A DNA stretch of 64,000 nt, taken from CAIVVT01 sp963757265 (GTDB lineage Bacteria; Acidobacteriota; Terriglobia; Bryobacterales; Bryobacteraceae). The stretch is taken from the NCBI GenBank assembly GCA_963757265.1, contig CAVWRA010000006.1, positions 1,240,001-1,304,000 on the forward strand, given 5' to 3'. The position numbers and the translations under genes are program-made. The notes below the pieces were generated by a model. That model ran no database searches, was not told the DNA's origin, and was given only the letters and a program-made list of their open reading frames with translations. This document shows positions 8,121-20,072 of this stretch, piece after piece; the first letter of the stretch is position 1; every line of letters begins with the position of its first letter.

Positions 8121-8948
8121 CTATTGAGCTCCCGCCTCGAGCGCGAGTTCGATGACGCGCACGTCGGTGTCGCGGTCGCGCAGCGTCAGCAGGATCTGGC
8201 CGCGGCCATCGGCTACGAAGCTGGATCCTCCATACGTGCGGCCAGTCCATGGGCCGTGGCTCATCGCGCCGACGAGATCGACGCCGACCATGGGGCACCC
8301 GATTTGCGTCGCCCGTTTGCTCACCAGGGCTTCCATGTCTTTGGAATGGGCGGGCCAATCGGCGTTCGGCGCGGCCCAGCCGTAGGGAACGAGCAGCAGG
8401 TCCGGCTTGAGGCGCTTGACGCGCTCGAAGTGAGTATCGGTGAAGGTGTCGGCGCAAATCAGGAGCGCGATGCGGCCGAATTCGGTCTGGACGACGCCGA
8501 TGTCCTCGGGCCGGCCTGGGGAGTAGGGCGGAGTCATCAGCTCGGGCAGCACGTTGATCTTGCGGTGCTTCCACAGCAACTGGCCCGAGTTGTCGACGAG
8601 AATGGCCGAATCGTACAGGCGATCGCCGTCCTTCTCGTCGAGCCCGATGGCGATCATGAGCTTGTGCTTGATCGCGAGCTGGCCGATGCGGGCGCTGTCG
8701 GCGCCGGGAATGGGCGTGGCGAGCTGATGGGCCTCGGGATTCTCCCATCCCAGAATCGACGACTCCGGGAAGACGGCCACATTCGCGTGTTCGGCCCCGG
8801 CCTGCTCCAGCGCATACTCAATGCGCCGGAAGTTGCCCTCGCGATCGCTATCGATGACCAGAATCTGGCAGACGGCCACGCGGATCTTGTGCATCGGTGC
8901 GCTCCAGGTCGAGAGTGAGGCCAGCAGAAGGACGAGAGGCAGGCGCAT
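8121..8948 (-). CDS. Exported carbon-nitrogen hydrolase (nitrilase superfamily)
   Basis: The nitrilase Glu-Lys-Cys triad can be placed: Glu in VFPESSILGWENP, Lys in KHRKINVLPE and Cys in LLICADTFTD. The enzyme would hydrolyse a nitrile, amide or carbamoyl substrate. From the ATG at 8948 the protein begins with a hydrophobic signal-like segment (MRLPLVLLLASLSTWSA), suggesting export, which is not usual for this family. A start at the internal Met before HKIRVAVCQI (8894) would give a cytosolic enzyme. The frame is open further upstream, but those residues are proline/arginine-rich and not family-like. Confidence 0.85.
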   Translation of the reverse strand: MRLPLVLLLASLSTWSAPMHKIRVAVCQILVIDSDREGNFRRIEYALEQAGAEHANVAVFPESSILGWENPEAHQLATPIPGADSARIGQLAIKHKLMIAIGLDEKDGDRLYDSAILVDNSGQLLWKHRKINVLPELMTPPYSPGRPEDIGVVQTEFGRIALLICADTFTDTHFERVKRLKPDLLLVPYGWAAPNADWPAHSKDMEALVSKRATQIGCPMVGVDLVGAMSHGPWTGRTYGGSSFVADGRGQILLTLRDRDTDVRVIELALEAGAQ

Positions 8949-9028
8949 ATTGTGGAGCTGAACAGAGGCGTCCCTTAGGGCCGATTGGCTCCCATCAATC
9001 ATACTTCCAGGCGGCCGCGCCGGGCGGG

Positions 9029-11204
<2,176 letters not shown>

Positions 11205-11238
11205 GGGCCTATTATCGCAGTGGCTAGGATAAAAGGAC

Positions 11239-12178
11239 GTGACCGAATTCATCCATGGCCTGAAGAAAGCGGAATTGCACCTGCACCTTGAAGGTTCGGT
11301 AGAGCCGGAGACGCTGCTGGAGATCGATCCCACCCTGACGCGCGAGAAGGTGGCGGAGGTGTACGGGTACACCGATTTCCTGGGGTTCCTGCAGAGCTAC
11401 AAGTGGGTGAACCTGCGGCTGACGGAGCCGGCGCACTTCGGGCTGATCACGCGGCGGCTGCTGGAGCGGCTCGCGGCGCAGAACGTGGCGTACGCGGAGC
11501 TGAACCTTTCGGTGGGGGTGTGGCTGTGGCGGGAGCTAGCCGTTCGAGCCGTACTTCGCCGCGGTCGCGGAAGAGGCGGAGCGCAGCCCGGTGCGGGTGC
11601 GGTTCATCTTCGATGCAGTGCGGCAGTTCGGCGTGGAGAAGGGCTGGGAAGTGGCGCGGCTGGCGGCACTCAGCCGGGAGCGCGGAGTGGTGGGTTTCGG
11701 GATCGGCGGGGACGAGGCGCGGGGCCCGGCGCTGGAGTTCCGCGAGGTCTTCGCGTGGGCGCGGGAGCAGGGGTTGCACCTGGCGCCGCACGGCGGGGAG
11801 ACGACGGGGCCGCAATCGGTGTGGGAGGCGCTGGAGTGCGGGGCGGAGCGGATTGGGCACGGGATCGGGGCGATTGAAGACCCGGTGCTGGTGCGGCATC
11901 TGACGGAGTGGCGGATCCCGCTGGAGATCTGCATCACGAGCAACCTGAGGACAGGCGCAGTGGCGTCGTTGCGCGAGCATCCGCTGCGGCGGCTGTACGA
12001 GGCCGGGGTGAGAGTGACGCTGAATACGGACGACCCGGCGATGTTCGGGACGACGCTGGAACGCGAATACGAATTGGCGGCCACGGATTTTGGATTCACC
12101 CAGCGCGAGTTAATAGAAGTTGCGAGAAACGGATTCGAATTCGCGTTCGACGAGGAGGCGCGGGGGATGGCGGGGTAG
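11239..12178 (+). pseudogene. add: Adenosine deaminase family protein, frameshifted
   Basis: Family motifs are complete across two frames: ELHLHLEGSVEP (the HxH zinc ligands) at the start, APHGGETTGPQSV, RIGHGIGAIEDP and LNTDDPAMFGT (zinc and catalytic residues). The first frame is good to LWRE (about 11535); the rest continues from PFEPYFAAVAEEAE (11540) one frame over. Dropping one base restores an enzyme of about 312 residues. The family deaminates adenosine, or aminodeoxyfutalosine in the alternative menaquinone route; the sequence alone does not decide. It is divergent from glgB with 34 bp between starts. Confidence 0.85.
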
Positions 12179-12395
12179 CGCTGTCCGGCGTGAGGCGATC
12201 GTCGCGGAGGGCGTCGCATCAATGTTGAAGGCCAAGAGAGCCGCGCGTCTGGAGTCCCGCCTTGAGATGTAGCTGCCGAGCGTCGATACGAGTGTCAATA
12301 CGGGCTGCTCGGAGTGCCTGCGCCACCACCGCCAACAGCTCCTTCCAGTCGCGGCTCCGCACACGTCGCGGTTCACAAGCAGATCGAGGCCGGGC

Positions 12396-13043
12396 TCAGA
12401 CTGTCTCGCGCTTTTGGGAGAGCTCGTGGAGCAGGGATTCGAGGCGGTCGATGCGCTCGCGGAGGTCCTGGATGTCCTGGCCCTCCGGGTCGGGCAGGCT
12501 GGAGTGCTCGAGGGGCTCTTCATTGTCCAGGCGCGAGCGGACGATCCGGCCGGGGATGCCGACGACGGTGGAATGCGGCGGGACGGATTTCAAAACGACC
12601 GAACCGGCTCCGACACGCACGTCGTCGCCGATGGTGATGTTGCCCAGAATCTTGGCGCCGGCGCCGATGACGACGCGGTTGCCGATGGTGGGGTGGCGTT
12701 TGCCCTTCTCCTTGCCGGTGCCGCCGAGGGTCACGCCCTGGTAAATCAGGCAGTCGTCGCCGACCACCGCGGTTTCGCCGATGACGACGCCGGTGCCGTG
12801 GTCGATGAACAGGCGGCGCCCGATGCGCGCTCCGGGATGAATGTTGACGCCAGTGATCCAGCGGGAAAACTGGTTGATACAACGGCCGAAAAAGGTCATC
12901 TTCCAGAGATACAGGCGATGGGCCAGCCGCTGGAACAGGACGGCGTGCAAGCCGGGATAGCACACCAGGACTTCCAGCCACCCCCTGGCGGCGGGGTCCT
13001 CGCGCATGATCGTGTTGACCTGTTCACGTAGCGTGCCGAACAT
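12396..13043 (-). CDS. cysE: Serine O-acetyltransferase
   Basis: This enzyme acetylates serine with acetyl-CoA, the first step of cysteine synthesis. The 215-residue product has a short helical N-terminal part (FQRLAHRLYLWK) followed by left-handed beta-helix hexapeptides. The family signature is GVNIHPGARIGRRLFIDHGT, then VIGETAVVGDDCLIYQGVTL and GGTGKEKGKRHPTIG. The shorter N-terminus resembles the EpsC/plant-like branch and not the longer E. coli CysE. The C-terminal tail is charged and probably helical. Confidence 0.93.
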   Translation of the reverse strand: MFGTLREQVNTIMREDPAARGWLEVLVCYPGLHAVLFQRLAHRLYLWKMTFFGRCINQFSRWITGVNIHPGARIGRRLFIDHGTGVVIGETAVVGDDCLIYQGVTLGGTGKEKGKRHPTIGNRVVIGAGAKILGNITIGDDVRVGAGSVVLKSVPPHSTVVGIPGRIVRSRLDNEEPLEHSSLPDPEGQDIQDLRERIDRLESLLHELSQKRETV

Positions 13044-13054
13044 TGATCCTTACA

Positions 13055-13627
<573 letters not shown>

Positions 13628-13697
13628 GATTCTCCCCGCATTGTAGGAGACGGGGGCCGGGCGCGTTGAACGGGCTCTCAGGCGGCGGTGTGATAGG

Positions 13698-15377
13698 ATG
13701 CCTGCTTTCGCAGAGAAGTTGGCCCGATCCGTGCAGGTCTGGATCCAGAATTACAATCCGCTGGGCAACAGCGTGCTGTCCACGGTCGTGGCGGCGCTGC
13801 CGGTGACGCTGCTGTTCTATCTGCTGGCGGTGCGGCGGCTGGCGGCACACTGGTCGGCAGTGTGGGCGTTCGCGTGCGGCGTCGTGCTGGCTCTGGTTGT
13901 GTTTCGGATGCCGCCGGCGATACTGGCGGCGGCGGTCGGCCACGGTTTCGTCTATGCCGCGCTGCGGATCGGATGGATCCTGGTGGCGGCCGTTTTCATC
14001 TACGACCTGACCGTCGAGAGCGGGCATTTCGAGACCATCAAGGCGTCGATTGGCGGCATCACCGACGACCGGCGTTTGCAGGCGTTGCTGATTGCGCTGG
14101 CATTCGGGGCGGTGCTGGAGGGAGCGGGCGGCGGCGGCGCGCCGGTCGCAGTATGCGGTGCCATGATGATCGGCCTGGGGTTCAAGCCGTTCGAGACGGC
14201 GGTGATGTGCCTGCTGGCGAACACGGCTCCGGTGGCGTTCGGCGGCATGGGCAACCCGGTGCGGACGCTGGTGGCGGTGACCGGCCTGGCCGAGCCCGAC
14301 CTGGCGGCCATGACCGGCCGGATCGTTTTCCCGACGGCGCTGATCCTGCCGCTATGGCTGGTGCGAACGATGACCGGATGGCGCAACACGCTGGCCGTCT
14401 GGCCCGGCCTGGCGGTGTGCGGCATCGCGTTCGCCGGGACCCAGCTTTTCTGGTCGAACTGTATTGATGGGACGCTGGTCAATGTGGTCAGCGGCATGTT
14501 CACGTTGTTGCTGTGCGCAGTGTTTTTCCGGTTGTGGCAACCGACCCCGATCTGGCGCTACCCGGAGGATCCACCGGTGGCGGAGTTGGCCAGGAACACG
14601 CACACCACGCGGCAGGTGCTGCACGCCTGGTCGCCGTTCCTGCTGTTAGCGGTGTTTGTCGTGCTGTGGGGCCTGCCGAGCGTGAAGCACCTGCTGGAGA
14701 GGACGGACTACAAGACGCCGATGCCCGGATTGCACAACATGGTGCTGCGCACTCCGCCGATTGTGCCCAGGAACCACGCCGAACCGGCGATTCTGGAACT
14801 GGCCTGGCTGTCGACCATCGGCACAGGCACGTTCCTGGCCGGGCTGCTGGCCGGGCCGATCCTGGGCCTGTCGTTCGGCCGCACGCTACGGGTATTCGGC
14901 CGGACCAACTGGCGGCTGCGCTACAGCCTGCTGGCGATTGTGGCGATGATCTGCCTCGGTTTTGTGACCAGATACTGCGGGATGGATGCAATCCTGGGCC
15001 TGGCGATGACCCACACGGGCTGGCTATACCCGATGTTCGGGACGATGATCGGCTGGCTGGGCACGGCCATGAGCGGCACGGACGCGGGTTCGAATGCGCT
15101 GTTCGGTAGCCTGCAGGTGATCACGGCCAACAAGCTGGGATTGAGCCCCGTCCTTATGGCCGCGGCCAACACGGCCGGCGGCGTGATGGGCAAGATGATC
15201 GGCGCGCAGTCGGTGATCGTGGCGTGCGTGGCGACGGGGCTGGAAGGGAAGGAGGGCGACGTATTCCGGGCCGTGGTGAAGCACAGCATCGCGCTGACGC
15301 TGCTGGTGGGACTGATTGTGATGTTTTTCGCCTACGCGGCGCCGGGTTTGGTGCCGAACGGGCACAAGTGGTGGTAG
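13698..15377 (+). CDS. lctP: L-lactate permease
   Basis: This is a 559-residue polytopic membrane protein of the LctP family, proton-linked importers of lactate or glycolate. Characteristic stretches are FGAVLEGAGGGGAPVAVCGA, NTAPVAFGGMGNPVRTL, GWLGTAMSGTDAGSNALFG and ANTAGGVMGKMIGAQSV. About a dozen hydrophobic segments are visible. It starts 70 bp from the divergent LOG gene. The next gene, 59 bp downstream, is a secreted RraA-like protein, which might act on a related 2-oxo or hydroxy acid, but no operon can be proved. Confidence 0.92.
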   Translation: MPAFAEKLARSVQVWIQNYNPLGNSVLSTVVAALPVTLLFYLLAVRRLAAHWSAVWAFACGVVLALVVFRMPPAILAAAVGHGFVYAALRIGWILVAAVFIYDLTVESGHFETIKASIGGITDDRRLQALLIALAFGAVLEGAGGGGAPVAVCGAMMIGLGFKPFETAVMCLLANTAPVAFGGMGNPVRTLVAVTGLAEPDLAAMTGRIVFPTALILPLWLVRTMTGWRNTLAVWPGLAVCGIAFAGTQLFWSNCIDGTLVNVVSGMFTLLLCAVFFRLWQPTPIWRYPEDPPVAELARNTHTTRQVLHAWSPFLLLAVFVVLWGLPSVKHLLERTDYKTPMPGLHNMVLRTPPIVPRNHAEPAILELAWLSTIGTGTFLAGLLAGPILGLSFGRTLRVFGRTNWRLRYSLLAIVAMICLGFVTRYCGMDAILGLAMTHTGWLYPMFGTMIGWLGTAMSGTDAGSNALFGSLQVITANKLGLSPVLMAAANTAGGVMGKMIGAQSVIVACVATGLEGKEGDVFRAVVKHSIALTLLVGLIVMFFAYAAPGLVPNGHKWW

Positions 15378-15436
15378 CGCGGCGCCACCGGGCGCGCGCT
15401 CACGGGAGATGACAGCGACAAGGAGCCAGTACATCG

Positions 15437-16364
15437 ATGAGACGGAGAGTGACTCAATTGGGAATCCTGACCGCGCTGTGCGCGCTGCCGGCGCTGGCGC
15501 AGTTGGGGATGTTCACGAAGGAGCAGTTGATCGCCATTACGAGCGAGTGGAAGGGCGAGCGGTTCCCGGACGGCCGCCCGAAGGTTCCGGACGAACTGCT
15601 GGACCGGCTGGCCGGGGTGGACGCCGAAGAGGCCTGGGGGACGCTGCGCGGAGCGGGCTACCCGCTGCAGTTCGAGGGCAACTGGCAGACCGTGAACGTG
15701 AAGACAGGCGGGCCGCGGCTGGTAGGGCGCGCGGTGACGGCGGTGTTCCTGCCGCTGCGCAAGGACCTGAACGACTACATCAACGCCCAGGGGAAGAAGG
15801 AAGGGCGGGTGAGCCGCGGGCAGAACTCATGGATCATCGACACGCTGGTGAAGCGCGACGTGATGGTGGTGGACCTGTTCGGAAAGATCGAGGACGGAAC
15901 GATCATCGGCGATAACCTGGGCACGTCGATCTTCACCAAGACGGGCACGGGGCTGGTGGTGGACGGGTCGATCCGCGACGTATCGGGGAACTCGGAGATC
16001 GAGGGATTCCAGATTTTCGCGAAAGGCTTCCACCCGACGGCGCTGCGGGAGGCGACGCTGACCGGGCTCAACGTGCCGATCCGGATCGGGCACGCGACGG
16101 TGCTGCCGGGAGACGTGGTGGTGAGCGATCCCGAGGGCGTGACGTTCATTCCGCCGCAGCTCTGCGAGCGGGTGGCCAACGAGGCCGACCGCATCCACAT
16201 GGTCGAACGAATGGGGCCACAAGATGCTGCGCGAGCGGAAGTACACGCCGGGCGAGATCGACACGGAGTGGACTCCGAAGATGATCGAGGAGTTCAACGC
16301 GTACTGCGAATCCAAGGGTTCGAAAGTCCGGCTGGGGTCGAAGGGCAAGCACGGCGACCTGTAG
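15437..16364 (+). pseudogene. Secreted RraA/HMG-aldolase-like protein, frameshifted
   Basis: A signal peptide (MRRRVTQLGILTALCALPALA) is followed by an RraA-family domain with IIGDNLGTSIF, GLVVDGSIRD and IGHATVLPGDVVVSDPEGV. This fold includes regulator of RNase E activity A and 4-hydroxy-4-methyl-2-oxoglutarate aldolases; an exported form is unusual and fits neither the RNase role nor a cytosolic aldolase. After HMVE (16199-16207) the natural continuation EWGHKMLRERKYTPGE lies one frame over and runs to a TAG at 16362-16364. Without one extra base the protein would be about 308 residues. As written, an unnatural arginine-rich tail runs to 16498. Confidence 0.8.
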
Positions 16365-16511
16365 GCGCCGGGATCGACTCAGGGCCGAAAGCCCGCCGTG
16401 GATTGAATTTCGCCGGGCCACGCCGTCACAGGCCAGCGCGCCTGGCGGAACGGCTGGCGGCCGACGAATTCTGGTGGGAGACGGGAGATTCGCGGTAATC
16501 TATAGATTCCC

Positions 16512-17900
16512 ATGAGAATCAGCCGCGCTTTCGTCATTTTTGCGCTCGCCGGATCCTCGGTCCTGGCACAAATGGGCACCACCGGGGGGAGCCTGAGGGA
16601 TCCGCGCCAGGACAGCACTCAGCAGGCCCCGGCTATCATCGAGCCCTGGCTCGCGGTTACGGGCGGCTACGATACTGAAGTCGTGACGCCTGAAGGCCAG
16701 GCGCCTGTGATCTACCGGCCGCTGGGCTTGAGTGGCGGCCTGAGCATGGTGAAGCCGTTCCGGAAAACGACTGTCGTGCTGGGCTACTCCGGCAACGGGT
16801 ACCGCGATCTGGGCAAATCGGGGGCCGAGATTGGCTGGCTCGAATCCAATGTGGTCAACCTGTCGGTGGCGACACAACTCTCAAGGCGGCTCACTTTCGA
16901 TGTCGGGGAGTTTGCCGGAGCCTCAAACGGCGGATTCGGAATCAATTCCTGGGGATTGGGGGCCAGCTCGAACGGCGTTCTGGAAACGATCGGAGTGGCC
17001 AGCGGCTCGCTGTACGGAGGGTCGGGGGTTCCTTCGGGCGCCAGCACGACCAATCCATTACAGAACCAACTGGTGGATACCGAGTCGTCCAGCCAGTTGA
17101 CGTACTTCTCGACGACCAACGCCGGCCTGGGCGTGCTGCTGACCCCGCGAACCATGCTCAGCTTTGGGGGATCGGCGTTCTTCGCGCGCCGCGTGGGCGG
17201 CGCTTTCAGCGACTCGAATGGATATTCGGGCAACGCGGGGCTGAACACGCGCTGGACGAAACGTTTCAACACTTCCGCCAGCTACTCCTTCACACGGATC
17301 GACTTCGTGAACAGCATCGGCTACACGAACATCAACTCGATATCGGTGGGATCGCAATACCAACTCTCATCGCGCGATAGCGTGTCCGGCTCTTTCGGAG
17401 CGAGCTTTTTGAGCACTGAGTTCCTGGCGACGCTCACCCTGCCTCCGGCAATCGCCCAGTTGCTTGGGGTGCCGGCGGTGTATTTGATCCAGAACATGAG
17501 TGAGCATTTTGTGATTGGCTCCGTCGGGTACAGCCACAGCTTTCGCCGCGGCGGGTTTGGACTCAGTTGCACATCCTCGGTTACCCCGGGGAACGACGTG
17601 CTGCTGCTGACGCGGACGGAAACCTGCGGAGCGAATCTCAGCCGCGAACTCACGCGCAGGTTGTCGGTGTCCGGTGTGGCGGGGGCATCGCGCCTGAATG
17701 GCCTTGCGCAGGCGGGGACCCGGTTTGACGTCTTCGACGCCGGGGTTACGTTTTCCTACCAATTCTGGGGCGGACTGGCCTTTACCGCGGGGGGAAACTA
17801 CTACGTGAACTACTTCAAGCCGTCCACGGAGTCGGGGTCCTTCGTCTCCGCCAACGTCGGCCTGTTCTGGTCTCCGGCCCGCGGCCTGAAGTTGTTCTGA
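16512..17900 (+). CDS. Putative outer-membrane beta-barrel protein
   Basis: The 462-residue product has a signal peptide (MRISRAFVIFALAGSSVLAQ). The mature part is rich in Ser, Gly, Thr and aromatic residues with alternating hydrophobic patterns typical of membrane beta-strands, ending in SANVGLFWSPARGLKLF with a terminal Phe. I do not recognise the family. It precedes the diaminopimelate operon on the same strand with 63 bp between, but nothing suggests a shared function. Confidence 0.75.
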   Translation: MRISRAFVIFALAGSSVLAQMGTTGGSLRDPRQDSTQQAPAIIEPWLAVTGGYDTEVVTPEGQAPVIYRPLGLSGGLSMVKPFRKTTVVLGYSGNGYRDLGKSGAEIGWLESNVVNLSVATQLSRRLTFDVGEFAGASNGGFGINSWGLGASSNGVLETIGVASGSLYGGSGVPSGASTTNPLQNQLVDTESSSQLTYFSTTNAGLGVLLTPRTMLSFGGSAFFARRVGGAFSDSNGYSGNAGLNTRWTKRFNTSASYSFTRIDFVNSIGYTNINSISVGSQYQLSSRDSVSGSFGASFLSTEFLATLTLPPAIAQLLGVPAVYLIQNMSEHFVIGSVGYSHSFRRGGFGLSCTSSVTPGNDVLLLTRTETCGANLSRELTRRLSVSGVAGASRLNGLAQAGTRFDVFDAGVTFSYQFWGGLAFTAGGNYYVNYFKPSTESGSFVSANVGLFWSPARGLKLF

Positions 17901-17963
17901 GGTCCGGCGCCGGCCCCCCGGCGCGGGTTGGCTGCCGGGCGTGAGGGCTTGAAGAGTGCCTGC

Positions 17964-18980
17964 ATGGACGTTTTTGCCCTAACTCGAAAGCTTGTCGAAA
18001 TAGAGTCCATGACGGGCAACGAGGGCGGCGTGGGGGCATGCGTGCTGCAGGTGCTGCAGGCATTGACAAGCCGATATGGCGGGATCGCCGAACCGGTTGA
18101 GGTGGCCCCGGACCGTTTCAACGTCCTGGCCCGTTTCGGCACGCCGGTGGTCACGCTGTCCACCCATCTGGACACCGTTCCGCCGTTCATCGCGTCGCGG
18201 GAGGATGAAGCGCATATCTGGGGGCGGGGGGCGTGCGACGCCAAGGGCATTGCCGCGGCGATGATCGGCGCGGCGCAGACGCTGCTGGCCGACGGGGTCC
18301 GCGATTTCGCGCTGCTGTTCGTGGTCGGCGAGGAGAAGGACAGCGCCGGAGCTTACCACGCCCGCCGGCACGGGATCGGTTCGCGATTTCTGATCAACGG
18401 CGAACCGACGGGCAACAAAATGGCGCTGGGTTCCAAGGGCGCGCTGCGCTACGAACTGGAGGCCAGCGGCCGGATGGCGCATTCGGCCTATCCGGAATTG
18501 GGCGAGTCGGCGATCGAGAAGCTGCTGGATGCACTGGCGCGAGTGCGGCGGATTGATCTCCCGAGCGATGAGACGCTGGGAGCGTGCACACTGAACATCG
18601 GGTTGATTTCGGGCGGGCGCGCGCCGAACGTGATCCCCGACGGGGCGATGGCGGCCCTGATGTTCCGGTTGGTGGGCGACCCGGCGCCGATCCGCGCGGC
18701 CGTGCAGCAGGCGGCCGGCTCGGATGCGGCGGCGAACGAGGTGCTGTGCATACCGGCGCTCCGGCTGGGCGCGTTGCCGGGCTTTGAAACGACCGTCGTT
18801 TCCTACACCACGGATATCCCGGCCTTTGGCGGCGAGTGGGGTGAGCCGTTCCTGCTGGGGCCGGGCTCGATCCATGTCGCGCACACCAGCGAGGAGCGGG
18901 TGCCCAAGGCCGAGCTTCTCGAAGCCGTGCAGGTCTACGCGCGGCTGGTCCGCCAATTGCTGGTGGGCGGCGCAAATTAA
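17964..18980 (+). CDS. dapE: M20 family metallohydrolase, probable succinyl-diaminopimelate desuccinylase
   Basis: M20 ligands are visible: His and Asp in STHLDTVPP, the bridging Asp in GRGACDAKG, the Glu pair in VGEEKDSAGAY and a late His in VAHTSEERV. The dimerisation lid sits between about residues 160 and 260. It heads a run of lysine-pathway genes that includes dapD, whose succinylated product needs a desuccinylase, so DapE is the best reading. The family also covers acetylornithine deacetylase and LysK-type deacetylases. ATG 17964 is chosen over an earlier in-frame ATG at 17928. Confidence 0.75.
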   Translation: MDVFALTRKLVEIESMTGNEGGVGACVLQVLQALTSRYGGIAEPVEVAPDRFNVLARFGTPVVTLSTHLDTVPPFIASREDEAHIWGRGACDAKGIAAAMIGAAQTLLADGVRDFALLFVVGEEKDSAGAYHARRHGIGSRFLINGEPTGNKMALGSKGALRYELEASGRMAHSAYPELGESAIEKLLDALARVRRIDLPSDETLGACTLNIGLISGGRAPNVIPDGAMAALMFRLVGDPAPIRAAVQQAAGSDAAANEVLCIPALRLGALPGFETTVVSYTTDIPAFGGEWGEPFLLGPGSIHVAHTSEERVPKAELLEAVQVYARLVRQLLVGGAN

Positions 18981-19013
18981 CAGAATCAGAAGAGATTGAA
19001 GGACAATTCAAGG

Positions 19014-20072
19014 ATGGAGAGAAAGACGCCGGTTGGCGTGCTTGGCGCCACCGGGATGGTGGGCCAGCACTTCGTGAAATTCCTGGAGAACCACCCGTGG
19101 TTCGAACTGGTATGGGCGGGCGCGAGCGACCGCTCGGCGGGGAAGAAGTACGCCGAGGCGACGAGCTGGCGGCTGGAAGGCTCGATGCCGGCCGGCGCGG
19201 CTGGCCTGACGGTGGCGGAATGCCGGCCGGACACGCAGCCGCCGGAGCTCGTCTTTTCGGCGATGGATGCCAGCGTGGCCACGGAGATTGAGCACGCCTT
19301 CGCCGAAGCCGGGCACACCGTGGTCTCCAATTCGAAGAACCACCGTATGGAGGCCGACGTGCCGCTGCTGGTGCCGGAGATCAACGCCGATCACCTGGCG
19401 CTGCTGGAGACGCAGAAGGCGCGCCGCATGTGGAAGGGCCAGATCGTCACCAACCCGAACTGCTCGACGGTGGCGCTCGTGATGGGGCTGGCTCCGCTCA
19501 AGCCGTTCGGCATACGGGCGGTCGTGGCGACGACGCTGCAGGCGATTTCGGGCGCGGGCTATCCGGGCGTGCCATCGATGGACATCGTGGGCAACGTGAT
19601 CCCGTACATCGGCGGCGGCGAAGAGGAAAAAATGCAGCGGGAGACGCAGAAGATTCTGGGGCGCTTCGCAGGCGACCATATCGAGCCGCTGCCGGCGCGA
19701 GTGAGCGCGCACTGCAACCGCGTGCCGGTTGTGGACGGCCACACGGTGACGGTCTCCGTCACTCTGGAGAAGCAAGTCACGAAGGAAGAGCTGCTGACGG
19801 CCTACCGCGCATTTAGCCCGATTCCGCAACAGAAGGGCTGCCCCAGCGCGCCAACGCCGGCGGTGCTGTACCTGGAGGAGGAGAATCGTCCGCAGCCGCG
19901 GCGCGACGCAATGCGCGGCCACGGGATGACGGTCACGGTCGGCCGTCTGCGCGAGTGCCCGGTGATGGGCTGGAAGTTCGTGTGCATGGGTCACAATGCG
20001 ATCCGCGGCGCGGCGGGCGCGGCGGTGCTGAATGCGGAGCTGATGCGCGAGGAGGGTTTGATCCGCCGATGA
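19014..20072 (+). CDS. asd: Aspartate-semialdehyde dehydrogenase
   Basis: This enzyme reduces aspartyl phosphate to aspartate semialdehyde, the branch point for lysine, threonine and methionine. NADP-binding motif GATGMVGQHFV is at the N-terminus, the catalytic Cys lies in NPNCSTVAL and the catalytic His in SAHCNRVPVVDGHT. These forms resemble the archaeal/fungal type of Asd. A TTG at 18996 would add six residues. The stop overlaps the lysC start (ATGA), indicating translational coupling. Confidence 0.93.
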   Translation: MERKTPVGVLGATGMVGQHFVKFLENHPWFELVWAGASDRSAGKKYAEATSWRLEGSMPAGAAGLTVAECRPDTQPPELVFSAMDASVATEIEHAFAEAGHTVVSNSKNHRMEADVPLLVPEINADHLALLETQKARRMWKGQIVTNPNCSTVALVMGLAPLKPFGIRAVVATTLQAISGAGYPGVPSMDIVGNVIPYIGGGEEEKMQRETQKILGRFAGDHIEPLPARVSAHCNRVPVVDGHTVTVSVTLEKQVTKEELLTAYRAFSPIPQQKGCPSAPTPAVLYLEEENRPQPRRDAMRGHGMTVTVGRLRECPVMGWKFVCMGHNAIRGAAGAAVLNAELMREEGLIRR

